Shown piece by piece: positions 40,998 to 50,491 of a stretch of 64,000 nucleotides of DNA; the first letter of the stretch is position 1; each line of letters begins with the position of its first letter. The stretch is from Parcubacteria group bacterium ADurb.Bin192 (GTDB lineage: Bacteria; Patescibacteriota; Patescibacteriia; 2-12-FULL-60-25), in contig MWCR01000008.1 of assembly GCA_002070095.1 (NCBI GenBank), positions 1-64,000 on the forward strand, in the 5' to 3' direction. The translations under genes and the position numbers were made by a program. The notes under the pieces are model-generated. The model was not told the origin of the DNA. It saw nothing but the letters and a program-made list of their open reading frames with translations, and searched no databases.

Positions 40998-42923
40998 ATG
41001 AAGTATTTGAAACTTTTCTCTGCCGGCCGAATAGGCAAGTTGAAATTAAAAAACCGGCTGGTGATGCCGCCCATGGTCAGGAATTATGCGGATGCCAAGG
41101 GTTTAGCGACCGTGCGTTACTTGGATCATATTGAGCGGATAGCCCAAGGCGGGACGGGCATGTTGATTTTGGAAGCCAGCTATGTGAATCCCGAAGGCAA
41201 GGGCTTTGTGAACGGGCTGGGTATTCATTCGGACGCCTGTGTGCCGGGCTTGAAGAAGCTGGCCGCCAAAGCGCATGAGCATAAGGCGGCTATCGGCATC
41301 CAGCTTTACCATGCCGGACGGCAGACCGTGTCCAAAATATGCGGTAAAAAACCGGTTGCGCCATCAGCTATCCCGTGTCCGGTTATGCAGGAGATGCCAC
41401 GGTCATTGAAGATTGATGAAATTAAAAAGCTGGTTAAGGATTTTGCCAAGGCCGCCCTGCGGGCCAAGAAAGCGGGTCTGGATTTTGTGGAGATTCATGG
41501 GGCTCATGGTTACTTGGTAGCTCAATTTTTGTCGCCTTTTTCCAATGCCAGAAAAGATGCTTACGGCGGAGATGAAGAAAAGAGATTTAGGTTTTTAAAA
41601 GAAGTCTATGAAGCGGTCAGGCAAGCTGTTGGTCCGGAGTTTCCGGTCATCGTGCGTTTATCCGGTGACGAGTGGGTGGAAGGCGGTTTGACCATTAAGG
41701 ACGTAGTTAAGGTTTGCCGGAAGCTGGAAGAGGCCGGGGTGAACGCCTTGCATATCAGCTCGGGTAATTACGGCTCCTATGTTCAGGGGAAAATGATTCC
41801 TCCCATGGCTGTTCAGGACGGCGTGTTATTGCCTTTGGCCAAAGAGATTAAGCGGTCGGTAAAAATTCCGGTTATTACCGTCGGCAAAATCCGAACGCCC
41901 GAGCTGGCTGAAAAAGCTTTGAAGAACAGCGAGGCTGATTTTGTGGCCATAGGCCGTTCTTTGCTGGCTGATCCGGATTGGCCCCTTAAAGCCAAAGCTG
42001 GAAAATTAAAAGAGATTAATCATTGCGTAGCCTGCAACCAAGGTTGCATCAGTCGTCTGTTCGCTCAGCAGGATGTGTGGTGCACGGTTAATCCGGAATG
42101 CGGGCGGGAAAATGAATTCAGCTTACCTGTCAAAGAAAAGAAAAAAGTGGCTGTGGTGGGAGGCGGTCCGGCCGGTTTGTCGGCCGCCAGAACAGCGGCC
42201 ATACGCGGACACAAAGTGGTTTTGTTTGAATCAGGCAAGAGTTTGGGCGGACAGCTGCTGCCCGCGGCCGCGGCCCCACATCGCGAGGACTGGGATTTGC
42301 TGCGAAAATTTTTGGTTCAAGAAATGAAGAGGCTTAAAGTTGAGGTTAATCTGGAGCACGAGTTCGGTTTGGAAGAGGCCAAGGCCGGCAAATATGACGC
42401 GGTTATCGCGGCTATGGGTTCATCAACCATGGTTCCCAAGATACCCGGCCTGGAAAGCGCGAACGCGGTTATGGCGCGGGATGTGTTTGAGGGCGGGGTT
42501 GAGGTTAAAGGCAAGGTAGTGGTGGTTGGGGGTGGGTGCATGGGCGCGCAGACCGCTGAATTGCTGGCCGTAAAAAATCATTCGGTTACACTAATCGAAA
42601 TGTCAGAAAATATAGCTTTGGAATCACCCATGGATGAAAGATTTTTATTGTTGCAACGCCTGGAGAAATTAAAAGTCAAACTTTTGTCTCAAACTCGGGT
42701 TTTAAAAATTGCCGCGGAAGGGGTTTTGGTCACCGGGCCGCAAGGCAAGCATACGGTTGAGGCTGACACGGTGGTCATGTGTCTGGGGTCGGTTTCCAAT
42801 GAAGGTCTTGGTCAAAAATTGAGATATTTGGTCAAGACCGTCAAAATAGTGGGTGACGCGCTTAAGCCGCGCAGAGTAACGGAGGCTGTGCTGGAGGGCG
42901 CCATGGCGGCTTTGGAGCTGTGA
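40998..42923 (+). CDS. OYE-type FMN/4Fe-4S/FAD oxidoreductase
   Basis: 641-residue flavoenzyme of the 2,4-dienoyl-CoA reductase/enoate reductase class. An N-terminal Old Yellow Enzyme TIM barrel (about 1-335, with LKNRLVMPPM, GIQLYHAGRQ, EIHGAHGYLVAQFLSP and GRSLLADPDW) is followed by a 4Fe-4S cysteine set (CVACNQGC...WCTVNPECG) and two nucleotide folds, VAVVGGGPAGLSAAR for FAD and VVVVGGGCMGAQTAE for NAD(P)H. Relatives reduce activated C=C bonds; the substrate here is unknown. An elaborate redox enzyme for a presumed reduced metabolism. Confidence 0.88.
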   Translation: MKYLKLFSAGRIGKLKLKNRLVMPPMVRNYADAKGLATVRYLDHIERIAQGGTGMLILEASYVNPEGKGFVNGLGIHSDACVPGLKKLAAKAHEHKAAIGIQLYHAGRQTVSKICGKKPVAPSAIPCPVMQEMPRSLKIDEIKKLVKDFAKAALRAKKAGLDFVEIHGAHGYLVAQFLSPFSNARKDAYGGDEEKRFRFLKEVYEAVRQAVGPEFPVIVRLSGDEWVEGGLTIKDVVKVCRKLEEAGVNALHISSGNYGSYVQGKMIPPMAVQDGVLLPLAKEIKRSVKIPVITVGKIRTPELAEKALKNSEADFVAIGRSLLADPDWPLKAKAGKLKEINHCVACNQGCISRLFAQQDVWCTVNPECGRENEFSLPVKEKKKVAVVGGGPAGLSAARTAAIRGHKVVLFESGKSLGGQLLPAAAAPHREDWDLLRKFLVQEMKRLKVEVNLEHEFGLEEAKAGKYDAVIAAMGSSTMVPKIPGLESANAVMARDVFEGGVEVKGKVVVVGGGCMGAQTAELLAVKNHSVTLIEMSENIALESPMDERFLLLQRLEKLKVKLLSQTRVLKIAAEGVLVTGPQGKHTVEADTVVMCLGSVSNEGLGQKLRYLVKTVKIVGDALKPRRVTEAVLEGAMAALEL

Positions 42924-42926
42924 GGC

Positions 42927-42955
42927 TTGACATTTTGCCTGGCATGTGCTAGCTT
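42927..42955 (+). promoter_or_regulatory. Promoter of the MFS leader
   Basis: TTGACA (42927-42932), 17-base spacer, TGC-TAGCTT (42950-42955); begins four bases after the flavoenzyme stop. Confidence 0.6.
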
Positions 42956-42992
42956 AAAAATAATATGAATCGCCATACTTTTCCGATGATTC

Positions 42993-43030
42993 AAAAAGCC
43001 TACGACTGCAGTGTCGCCGGCCGGCTTTTT
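42993..43030 (+). terminator. Leader terminator 1 upstream of the MFS gene
   Basis: AAAAAGCC (42993-43000)/GGCTTTTT (43023-43030) with an inner CGAC/GTCG hairpin. Lies within a 39-codon open frame (42965-43084). Confidence 0.7.
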
Positions 43031-43110
43031 GTTTCTCGGGCTTGTATGGATTCTGATAAGCGTTTTAGCGCCATTAACGCGTAACGCGCAGTAAGATCGG
43101 AATTCGCAGA

Positions 43111-43137
43111 GGCTCGGGAATAAACCCGGGCCTTTTT
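43111..43137 (+). terminator. Leader terminator 2 upstream of the MFS gene
   Basis: GGCTCGGG (43111-43118)/CCCGGGCC (43125-43132) with TTTTT; ends 25 bases before the MFS start codon. Confidence 0.8.
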
Positions 43138-43162
43138 GGGTCTTGACGCAAGGAGAGAGGGC

Positions 43163-44404
43163 ATGTTCTTTTCAGTAAAACAACGTGATTGGCACCCCGG
43201 AAAGGTCTACCTGCTGATCAGCGCACTAAGAGGATTGGGCATGGGTTGCCATGCCACTATCTACTCTTTATTTTTGCGCGATATCGGCATTAAGCAGGAT
43301 CAGATTTCGGCCCTGAACTCCTTGTTCTGGCTGACCTTGATTCTGTCCGAATTGCCTACCGGCATGCTGGCGGACGGTAAGAGCAGGGCTTGGTCGATTA
43401 AGGTTGGTTTTTTGTTAATGAGTTTCAGTATTGGCGGGTATGGCTTAGCTCAAGGCTTTTGGTCGGCTTTAGCCGCGGAAGCATTGATCGCCGTAGCGCT
43501 CGCCTTCCTGTCCGGAGCTGAACAGGCTTGGCTGGTAGATGCTTTGGAGGCTCGCGGTTTGGGGCATGAACTGAAAAAGGTCTACGCTCAAAATGCCATC
43601 TGGAGCGCTACGGCGGCGTTGACTGGAGGCTTCTTAAGCGATCTTCTGGCGCAATACTGGGGCTATCGCCTGGGCTGGTTTGTGGGCGGGGTGTTTATGT
43701 CAGCCGGTTTTGTGTTGGCCCTGGTTTGTCTGGGCAAGCAAGGCGAACCCAAAAAACGCTTGACCGAATGGCAGGCTCTTAAGGCCAGCGTAGCAGCCCT
43801 TAAAGCCAGTCCGGCGCTTATCTGGGCCGTGGCCGCGGCCATGAGCCTGGGTTTCATCAATCCGTTCAATCATTTCTGGAGCCAGTTTTTTCATGGGCGC
43901 CTGCAGGGCGGTTCCTTGGGCTGGATCTGGATCGTGGTTTACGGATCTTGCGCCTTGGCGGGCGTCATCATTAAGTGTGTGTCTTTCGTACGGGGCAGAG
44001 AAGCCGGCGCCATACTCGGTCTGTTGTTTTTAACGGCTGCCGGCTATGCGGCTATTGGCAGGTTTGACGGCGTTTATCTGCCCTTGCTGATGGTGGTTTT
44101 GCATGAAGTGGGCCGAGGGGCTTACATGCCCTTGGCCGACGTCTTTGTGCAGCGCCGTATTGAAAGCAATTTCCGGGCCACTTACGGATCCTTGCACTCT
44201 TTCTTGGGCCGTATGGGCAATGCGGTGATTCTGGCCGGGGTCTGGTATTTTTCTCGCTCCCTGCCTGATGGGGAGGAAAAAATTCTGTCCATCTGGTCTG
44301 CCACCGGCGGGATGTTGTTGATAGCTGTGCTGTTTCTTTGGTTTCTGCGTCCTTCGGCCAAGCCCGAGCCTTTGGTTGTCACGACCGCTTCTTCCACTCA
44401 ATAA
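43163..44404 (+). CDS. MFS transporter
   Basis: 413-residue Major Facilitator Superfamily permease with about 12 hydrophobic spans. The loop 2-3 signature appears as GMLADGKSRAWSIKVGF (G-x-x-x-D-x-x-x-R-type) and an acidic SGAEQAWLVDALE segment resembles bacterial multidrug or sugar-type MFS members. Substrate unknown. ATG 43163 is fixed by AGGAGAG eight to nine bases upstream. GC-rich relative to neighbours. Expression is probably gated by two terminator hairpins in its leader; its own terminator overlaps the stop codon. Confidence 0.85.
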   Translation: MFFSVKQRDWHPGKVYLLISALRGLGMGCHATIYSLFLRDIGIKQDQISALNSLFWLTLILSELPTGMLADGKSRAWSIKVGFLLMSFSIGGYGLAQGFWSALAAEALIAVALAFLSGAEQAWLVDALEARGLGHELKKVYAQNAIWSATAALTGGFLSDLLAQYWGYRLGWFVGGVFMSAGFVLALVCLGKQGEPKKRLTEWQALKASVAALKASPALIWAVAAAMSLGFINPFNHFWSQFFHGRLQGGSLGWIWIVVYGSCALAGVIIKCVSFVRGREAGAILGLLFLTAAGYAAIGRFDGVYLPLLMVVLHEVGRGAYMPLADVFVQRRIESNFRATYGSLHSFLGRMGNAVILAGVWYFSRSLPDGEEKILSIWSATGGMLLIAVLFLWFLRPSAKPEPLVVTTASSTQ

Positions 44405-44419
44405 GAGTGGATTTTTTTT
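44394..44419 (+). terminator. MFS terminator overlapping the stop codon
   Basis: CCACTC (44394-44399)/GAGTGG (44405-44410) then ATTTTTTTT. The TAA stop is in the loop and the T-run supplies the next gene's -35. Confidence 0.85.
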
Positions 44420-44444
44420 ACATAGCCCAAAAAAGTGATAGACT
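44417..44444 (+). promoter_or_regulatory. Promoter of the 83-aa gene, leaderless type
   Basis: TTTACA (44417-44422), 16-base spacer, TAGACT (44439-44444), six bases to ATG 44451. Confidence 0.65.
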
Positions 44445-44450
44445 GTATGT

Positions 44451-44702
44451 ATGTCAGGCAATAAAAGATTGTTTTTGGGAGTGGGGGTTTTATTGGTCCC
44501 CTTGGTTTTGATTTTTTTGGTGCTTAATCTTTGGGCTTTGGTGACGTTTTTTTTAAGTTCTTACTTTAATACATCGGAAAGCGTGATCGGCGCGGCTCGA
44601 TGGTTTAACATAATTTTCGGTTTACTGGGGATCTTGTCCATTTTTTTAATTCCGGTCTGTATCGCCTTGGGTATATATTTGATTGTCAGCCGCAAGAAAT
44701 GA
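44451..44702 (+). CDS. Small two-span membrane protein (83 aa)
   Basis: Unknown function. Two long hydrophobic stretches (about residues 6-32 and 50-77) with a short loop FNTSESVIGAARWFN and a basic end RKK. Start follows a -10 box by six bases, so a leaderless mRNA is likely. 73 bases before the exported bactofilin-like gene. Confidence 0.6.
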   Translation: MSGNKRLFLGVGVLLVPLVLIFLVLNLWALVTFFLSSYFNTSESVIGAARWFNIIFGLLGILSIFLIPVCIALGIYLIVSRKK

Positions 44703-44775
44703 TTTAAGACGGGCGGGTGAGCGTAAAATATTTTATTAAGCAAGTTAATCCAATTTTTACTTAACAATCAAGATT

Positions 44776-45924
44776 ATGTTAAAAAAACAGATCATAATGG
44801 GGTTATTGATGGCAGGGTGTATATTTGCCGTCTCGCCCGCGCAGGCGGCTGATTTTAGATCCGGTGAAATAATTAATTTATCATCCGGCGACGCGGTCAA
44901 CGGCGATATATATGCGGCGGCCAATGATATTTCAGTGGATGTCAATCTGCCCGGAGACGCTTTTTTGGCCGCGGCCAACGTGCGTGTTAACGGAGATGTG
45001 GCTCAAGATCTGTTTGCGGCCGGGGCCATGGTTACCGTTTCCGGTTATGTTGGGGATGATGTGCGTGTTGCCGGCAGTCAGGTATTGATCAGCGGGACAA
45101 TAGAAGGAGACCTTTTTGCGGCCGGGGCCATGGTTACCGTTTTGCCCGGAGCGGAAATTAAAGGAGATGTTTACTCGGGAGCCGGTAATTTGGTTATTGA
45201 CGGCAAGGTGGCCGGCAATGTCGTAGCCTCCGGAGGAGAAGTGTTTATCAGAGGAGAAATTGGGAATAGCTCTATGCTCTGGGCTGACAGTGTGAGAGTG
45301 GGTCCGGATGCCAAAATTGCCGGCAGATTGGTTTATAATTCAGTCAAAGAGGCAAGTATTGCGGAGAGCGCGGTTATCGGTGCGGGAGTTGAATACCATA
45401 AGATTGAACGGGCGGAAAAAACCGCCGTTCATAAAAATGGAAAGGGGGGTTTTGGAGTATTTTATTTCGGTTGGTTCATTTTTAAACTTTTATGCGGATT
45501 GGCCTCGGCCTTCGTTTTATTTTATTTTTTCAAGCAAGGCCTTGCGCAAATCGTGGAACTGTCGCTTAAAAATTTTGCCGGGCAATTGGGCTGGGGTTTT
45601 GTTTGGCTGATAGTGGCGCCGGTGGCTTGCATTTTTTTGCTGGTGACTGTTTTTGGGGCGCCTTTGGCCTTTATGGGGATGTTGGTTTACGCAATAACCA
45701 TCATGATTGCCAAAATAGTTTCAGGCATTGTTTTGGGTGTCTGGATCATGCGTTTAATCGATAAAAAACGAAATTGGTTAGTGGATTGGAAGGCGATTTT
45801 ATCGGGTGTGCCATTAATTACCATTATTGCGGCCATACCGTTTTTTGGCTGGGTCGTTGTGTTCGCGATTTTCTTGGCTGCTTTGGGCGCAACTATAAAT
45901 AATTTAAAAAAGATAGCAAGATAG
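44776..45924 (+). CDS. Exported bactofilin-like protein with membrane domain
   Basis: 382 residues. A signal peptide (cleavage likely after AQA at about residue 24) precedes a polymer-forming right-handed beta-helix (about 30-200) of repeats such as GDAFLAAANVRVNGDV, then four hydrophobic spans in the last 170 residues. Bactofilins are normally cytosolic; here the beta-helix would lie outside and be held by the C-terminal spans. Two helical turns 34 residues apart are encoded by an identical 28-base string (45013-45040 and 45115-45142), indicating recent internal duplication. Function unknown; a surface scaffold is plausible. Confidence 0.75.
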   Translation: MLKKQIIMGLLMAGCIFAVSPAQAADFRSGEIINLSSGDAVNGDIYAAANDISVDVNLPGDAFLAAANVRVNGDVAQDLFAAGAMVTVSGYVGDDVRVAGSQVLISGTIEGDLFAAGAMVTVLPGAEIKGDVYSGAGNLVIDGKVAGNVVASGGEVFIRGEIGNSSMLWADSVRVGPDAKIAGRLVYNSVKEASIAESAVIGAGVEYHKIERAEKTAVHKNGKGGFGVFYFGWFIFKLLCGLASAFVLFYFFKQGLAQIVELSLKNFAGQLGWGFVWLIVAPVACIFLLVTVFGAPLAFMGMLVYAITIMIAKIVSGIVLGVWIMRLIDKKRNWLVDWKAILSGVPLITIIAAIPFFGWVVVFAIFLAALGATINNLKKIAR

Positions 45925-45931
45925 GTGATTC

Positions 45932-45986
45932 AGTCAAGCTTAAAAAATCAATTACGGTTGACTGTTTTTGGCGTGACTGTTAAAAA
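45932..45986 (+). promoter_or_regulatory. Terminator/promoter overlap before the zinc-ribbon gene
   Basis: CAGTCAA/TTGACTG arms followed by TTTTT look like a terminator for the upstream gene. The second arm doubles as a -35 (TTGACT 45958-45963) with a 17-base spacer to TAAAAA (45981-45986). Confidence 0.5.
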
Positions 45987-46007
45987 ACTCGCCAGGAGGC
46001 GATGAAC

Positions 46008-46565
46008 ATGCACATTCTGGAAAAGCAGGGCTGTTTTAGCTGCTATGGCGCCACGGACGCGGAAGCGCCTTTTTTCATCTCTTTGGCTTGGAGGCTGAAG
46101 AAAGGGCAGCGTCTGTATCATTGCGGTCATGAAACGCGCGCGGATGGCTTGACCACGGGCCTGCGTTTGTACTCAAAAGATGAGCTGGGCACTTGGTCCA
46201 AGGTTGAACAGGATTTTACGCGCAGCTGCTATGAGCCTGACATCGGGGTTATCACTCTGCGGGCCGAAACCGACGAGAACGTCAGGGTTCTGACGCGGGC
46301 GCGTTACGCGGCGGCCATGGCCGGCAGTTTGACGGTCAATGCCCTGATTCAATTGCCGGACGAAGGCGCCGTGGTTTTGACCGGTGGTTATTGCCCGCGC
46401 TGCGGGTCGGCCATGAGCGATCCTGACCGGTGCGCTTGGGATATTTGCCCGTCGTGCGCCAAAAAATGCGACCATGAGTACAAGGAGAGACTGGCCGCTC
46501 CGATTGGTCAACCGGCCGGTTTCCGGTTTGTTTGCCGCCGATGCGGTTTGTTCAGGCGCTCATAA
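46008..46565 (+). CDS. Zinc-ribbon protein of unknown function (185 aa)
   Basis: Not recognised. The N terminus has a CFSC pair near residue 8 and a lone CGHE; the C terminus carries three more knuckles (CPRCG, CPSCAKKC, CRRCG), so two zinc sites are likely. The middle is beta-rich with Arg/Glu-heavy strands. ATG 46008 is preferred over 46002 because AGGAGG lies eight bases away rather than two. CGCC-AGGA-GGCG forms a small hairpin presenting the ribosome site. GC-rich, single-gene unit with its own terminator at 46597. Confidence 0.7.
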   Translation: MHILEKQGCFSCYGATDAEAPFFISLAWRLKKGQRLYHCGHETRADGLTTGLRLYSKDELGTWSKVEQDFTRSCYEPDIGVITLRAETDENVRVLTRARYAAAMAGSLTVNALIQLPDEGAVVLTGGYCPRCGSAMSDPDRCAWDICPSCAKKCDHEYKERLAAPIGQPAGFRFVCRRCGLFRRS

Positions 46566-46596
46566 CCCTCCGGTTCATCGCCTAAGCCGTCTTCTC

Positions 46597-46622
46597 GCGG
46601 ATCCCTGCAAGGGACCGCTTTT

Positions 46623-46624
<2 letters not shown>
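46597..46624 (+). terminator. Terminator of the zinc-ribbon gene
   Basis: GCGGATCCC/GGGACCGC (one bulge) with TGCAA loop and TTTTTT; convergent with gyrB. Confidence 0.8.
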
Positions 46625-48705
<2,081 letters not shown>

Positions 48706-48736
48706 GTAAAAATGTCAACCCGCGGAAGCCCGATTA

Positions 48737-48852
48737 AAATAAAAAGCCCGCTCCGGTGGGGGCGGGGAGCGCGTCGCTGTACTGCTCATTGCGTGAGGAG
48801 GAGGATGCCGCAGTCACGGCGACGCCGGGCGGTCCAGTGCTTGCGACCGTAT
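48737..48852 (-). ncRNA. Candidate small RNA with CCUCCUCCU anti-SD loop
   Basis: About 115 nt on the minus strand between its own promoter and terminator. A 7-bp helix GCGTCGC/GCGACGC (48819-48825 with 48771-48777) encloses CTGC/GCAG (48810-48813 with 48782-48785) and CTCA/TGAG. The loop carries CCTCCTCCTC (48795-48804), complementary to strong Shine-Dalgarno sites. It lacks the signatures of SRP RNA, tmRNA, RNase P or 6S RNA that I can check by eye. A plus-strand small ORF (48805) overlaps but lacks a promoter. Confidence 0.5.
48741..48766 (-). terminator. Terminator of the candidate small RNA
   Basis: CCCGCTCC (48747-48754)/GGGGCGGG (48759-48766), one G-U pair, followed on the minus strand by GCTTTTTATTTT. 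Points toward gyrB. Confidence 0.85.
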
Positions 48853-48857
48853 TTGGC

Positions 48858-48885
48858 AGTATACAGATGGCCGGTAATTAATCAA
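48858..48885 (-). promoter_or_regulatory. Promoter of the candidate small RNA
   Basis: TTGATT (48880-48885), 16-base spacer, TATACT (48858-48863); predicted start near 48851. Confidence 0.6.
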
Positions 48886-48936
48886 GCGGCCGGCATCCGT
48901 TGGACACCCGGTCTTCCGTGCGTCAAAATATTCAAT

Positions 48937-49518
48937 ATGCCGGTTATTTATTTAATGCGACACGGCCGGGTGCATAATCCGGATGAAATCATGTATGGGG
49001 ATTTGCCCGGTTTTCATTTAAGTGAAGAGGGAGTTGTTCAGGCACAAAAAGCCGGAGATGGTTTTGTGCAAGCCGGCATCCGGCTCGGGTTGATTATCAG
49101 TTCTCCTCTGGAGAGAGCGGCCGAAACGGCTCAAGCGGTCGCCTCCGTTACCGGAGCGCCTTTGCGTTTTGATGAACGCTTGACCGAATGGGGCAATGCT
49201 TTGTGGGCGGGTAAAAAGATAAAAGAGTTTGATTTGAAGTCCGGTTATTATGCCGAGCCCATGGTCATGAACGGAATGGAACCGCATGAACGGGCCGCGC
49301 AACGGGTCTTGTCCGTCATACATGAATTAAAATTTTCTTCAGATAACGAGTCTGTTTTGCTGGTGTCGCACCGGGAGGCGCTGGCCAGCGCGATTTTGAG
49401 CATCAATCGACAGCCGTTTGATCGGATTCATGATGTTTGTTTGCCCATGGGCAGTGTCTGGGAAGTTGTTTTGCGGGACGGTTTGCCTTTTGAGGCCAAG
49501 TTTAAATGGGAGTTTTGA
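48937..49518 (+). CDS. Histidine phosphatase (phosphoglycerate-mutase-like)
   Basis: 193 residues of the branch-1 histidine phosphatase superfamily. The catalytic RHG is in YLMRHGRVHNP, the second Arg in SSPLERAAETAQ, a Glu in DERLTEWG and the late His in LLVSHREAL. Could be a phosphoglycerate mutase-type or a general phosphatase (for example of sugar phosphates); no glycolytic mutase is otherwise seen here. ATG 48937 is chosen since RHG normally lies near the N terminus; the in-frame extension upstream crosses the small-RNA region. Confidence 0.85.
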   Translation: MPVIYLMRHGRVHNPDEIMYGDLPGFHLSEEGVVQAQKAGDGFVQAGIRLGLIISSPLERAAETAQAVASVTGAPLRFDERLTEWGNALWAGKKIKEFDLKSGYYAEPMVMNGMEPHERAAQRVLSVIHELKFSSDNESVLLVSHREALASAILSINRQPFDRIHDVCLPMGSVWEVVLRDGLPFEAKFKWEF

Positions 49519-49550
49519 AGCCTGTTAATGCGGTCGGTTTGAATAGATGA

Positions 49551-49556
49551 TATAAT
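49551..49556 (+). promoter_or_regulatory. Extended -10 box before the 292-aa gene
   Basis: TGATATAAT with TATAAT at 49551-49556, nine bases before ATG 49566. Confidence 0.6.
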
Positions 49557-49565
49557 AATCCGCAT

Positions 49566-50444
49566 ATGGAAACATATTCGGGTTTTACGGAGGGAGACTT
49601 GAAGGCGGCCAATTGGTGGATAAGGAATAAAATAAAAATTAATTTTTGGTTTCGGGCCGGCTTGATCGCGAGCAATGTTTTGGTTTGGGGTTATATTTTT
49701 TGGTTCGTGGTCGATGCTTATGCCTTGTCTTACCCCAAGGAGTCGCGCATCACATTGGATATCGCCCAAAATCAACAATTGCTGGATAGGATTGAGCAGG
49801 ACAGACCCAGGAATATTAATACGTCGCAGGTGATGGTGTTCGCGACCACGGATGACAGGCTGGACGTGTTTGTTGATTTGGAAAACTCCAACGAGCAGTG
49901 GTGGGCGGAATTCACTTATAAATTTAACGTCTCCGGAGAGCAAACTTCTCCCAAACAGGGTTTTGTTTTACCCGCTTCCCAGACCACATTGACCGAGTTG
50001 GGCTGGAAGCCGAAACAGCCGGGCGGACGCAATGCTCAATTAATGGTGGAAAATATGCGTTGGCACAGGGTTATTCCCAGCGAGGTGGAGAACAATTACA
50101 GTGAATTCATTCGCAAGCGCTTTGCCGGTGTGACCGCTGAACATGTCAGGTATGAATCGGTTGCCGTGTCCGAAGGTCAGCGTTTGAGCCGCACCACCTT
50201 TGATGTGGTTAACAGCGGAGCTTTTGGTTATTGGTCGATCGATTATGTGATAAAACTGAAGAGGGGTAATACGGTGGCGGCTATCAACAAAATAAATATC
50301 AGGGATTTGAAGCCAGGAGAAATCCGTCCCATTGAAGTTTATTGGTTTGATGAAATTACGGGTGTAACTCAAACCGAAATAATTCCCATCATCAATCTTT
50401 TGGATCCGGGTGCTTATCTCTCGTCCGAGAGGCTGACTCCTTGA
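49566..50444 (+). CDS. Single-span membrane protein with beta-rich ectodomain
   Basis: 292 residues, family not recognised. A 35-residue cytoplasmic start, one hydrophobic span (about 30-52, AGLIASNVLVWGYIFWFVV), then a long outer region of alternating strands (two Ig-like or fibronectin-like units suggested by TTDDRLDVFVDLENSN and TTFDVVNSGAFGYWSIDYVIKL). Proteins of this layout are frequent in Patescibacteria beside rodA. A hairpin at 50448 follows. Confidence 0.6.
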   Translation: METYSGFTEGDLKAANWWIRNKIKINFWFRAGLIASNVLVWGYIFWFVVDAYALSYPKESRITLDIAQNQQLLDRIEQDRPRNINTSQVMVFATTDDRLDVFVDLENSNEQWWAEFTYKFNVSGEQTSPKQGFVLPASQTTLTELGWKPKQPGGRNAQLMVENMRWHRVIPSEVENNYSEFIRKRFAGVTAEHVRYESVAVSEGQRLSRTTFDVVNSGAFGYWSIDYVIKLKRGNTVAAINKINIRDLKPGEIRPIEVYWFDEITGVTQTEIIPIINLLDPGAYLSSERLTP

Positions 50445-50447
50445 TGA

Positions 50448-50481
50448 CCGCCTGGTTTTACTTTTTACCCTCCAGGCTTTA
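50448..50481 (+). terminator. Weak terminator-like hairpin
   Basis: GCCTGG/CCAGGC with a T-rich 16-base loop, followed by TTTAAGG. The U-tract is short, so read-through into rodA is likely. Confidence 0.4.
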
Positions 50482-50491
50482 AGGTTGAGGT

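Noticed and set aside
45013-45142. Mobile or transposed repeat
   Set aside because: The exact 28-base pair is in frame within the beta-helix gene, 34 codons apart; internal protein-repeat duplication explains it.
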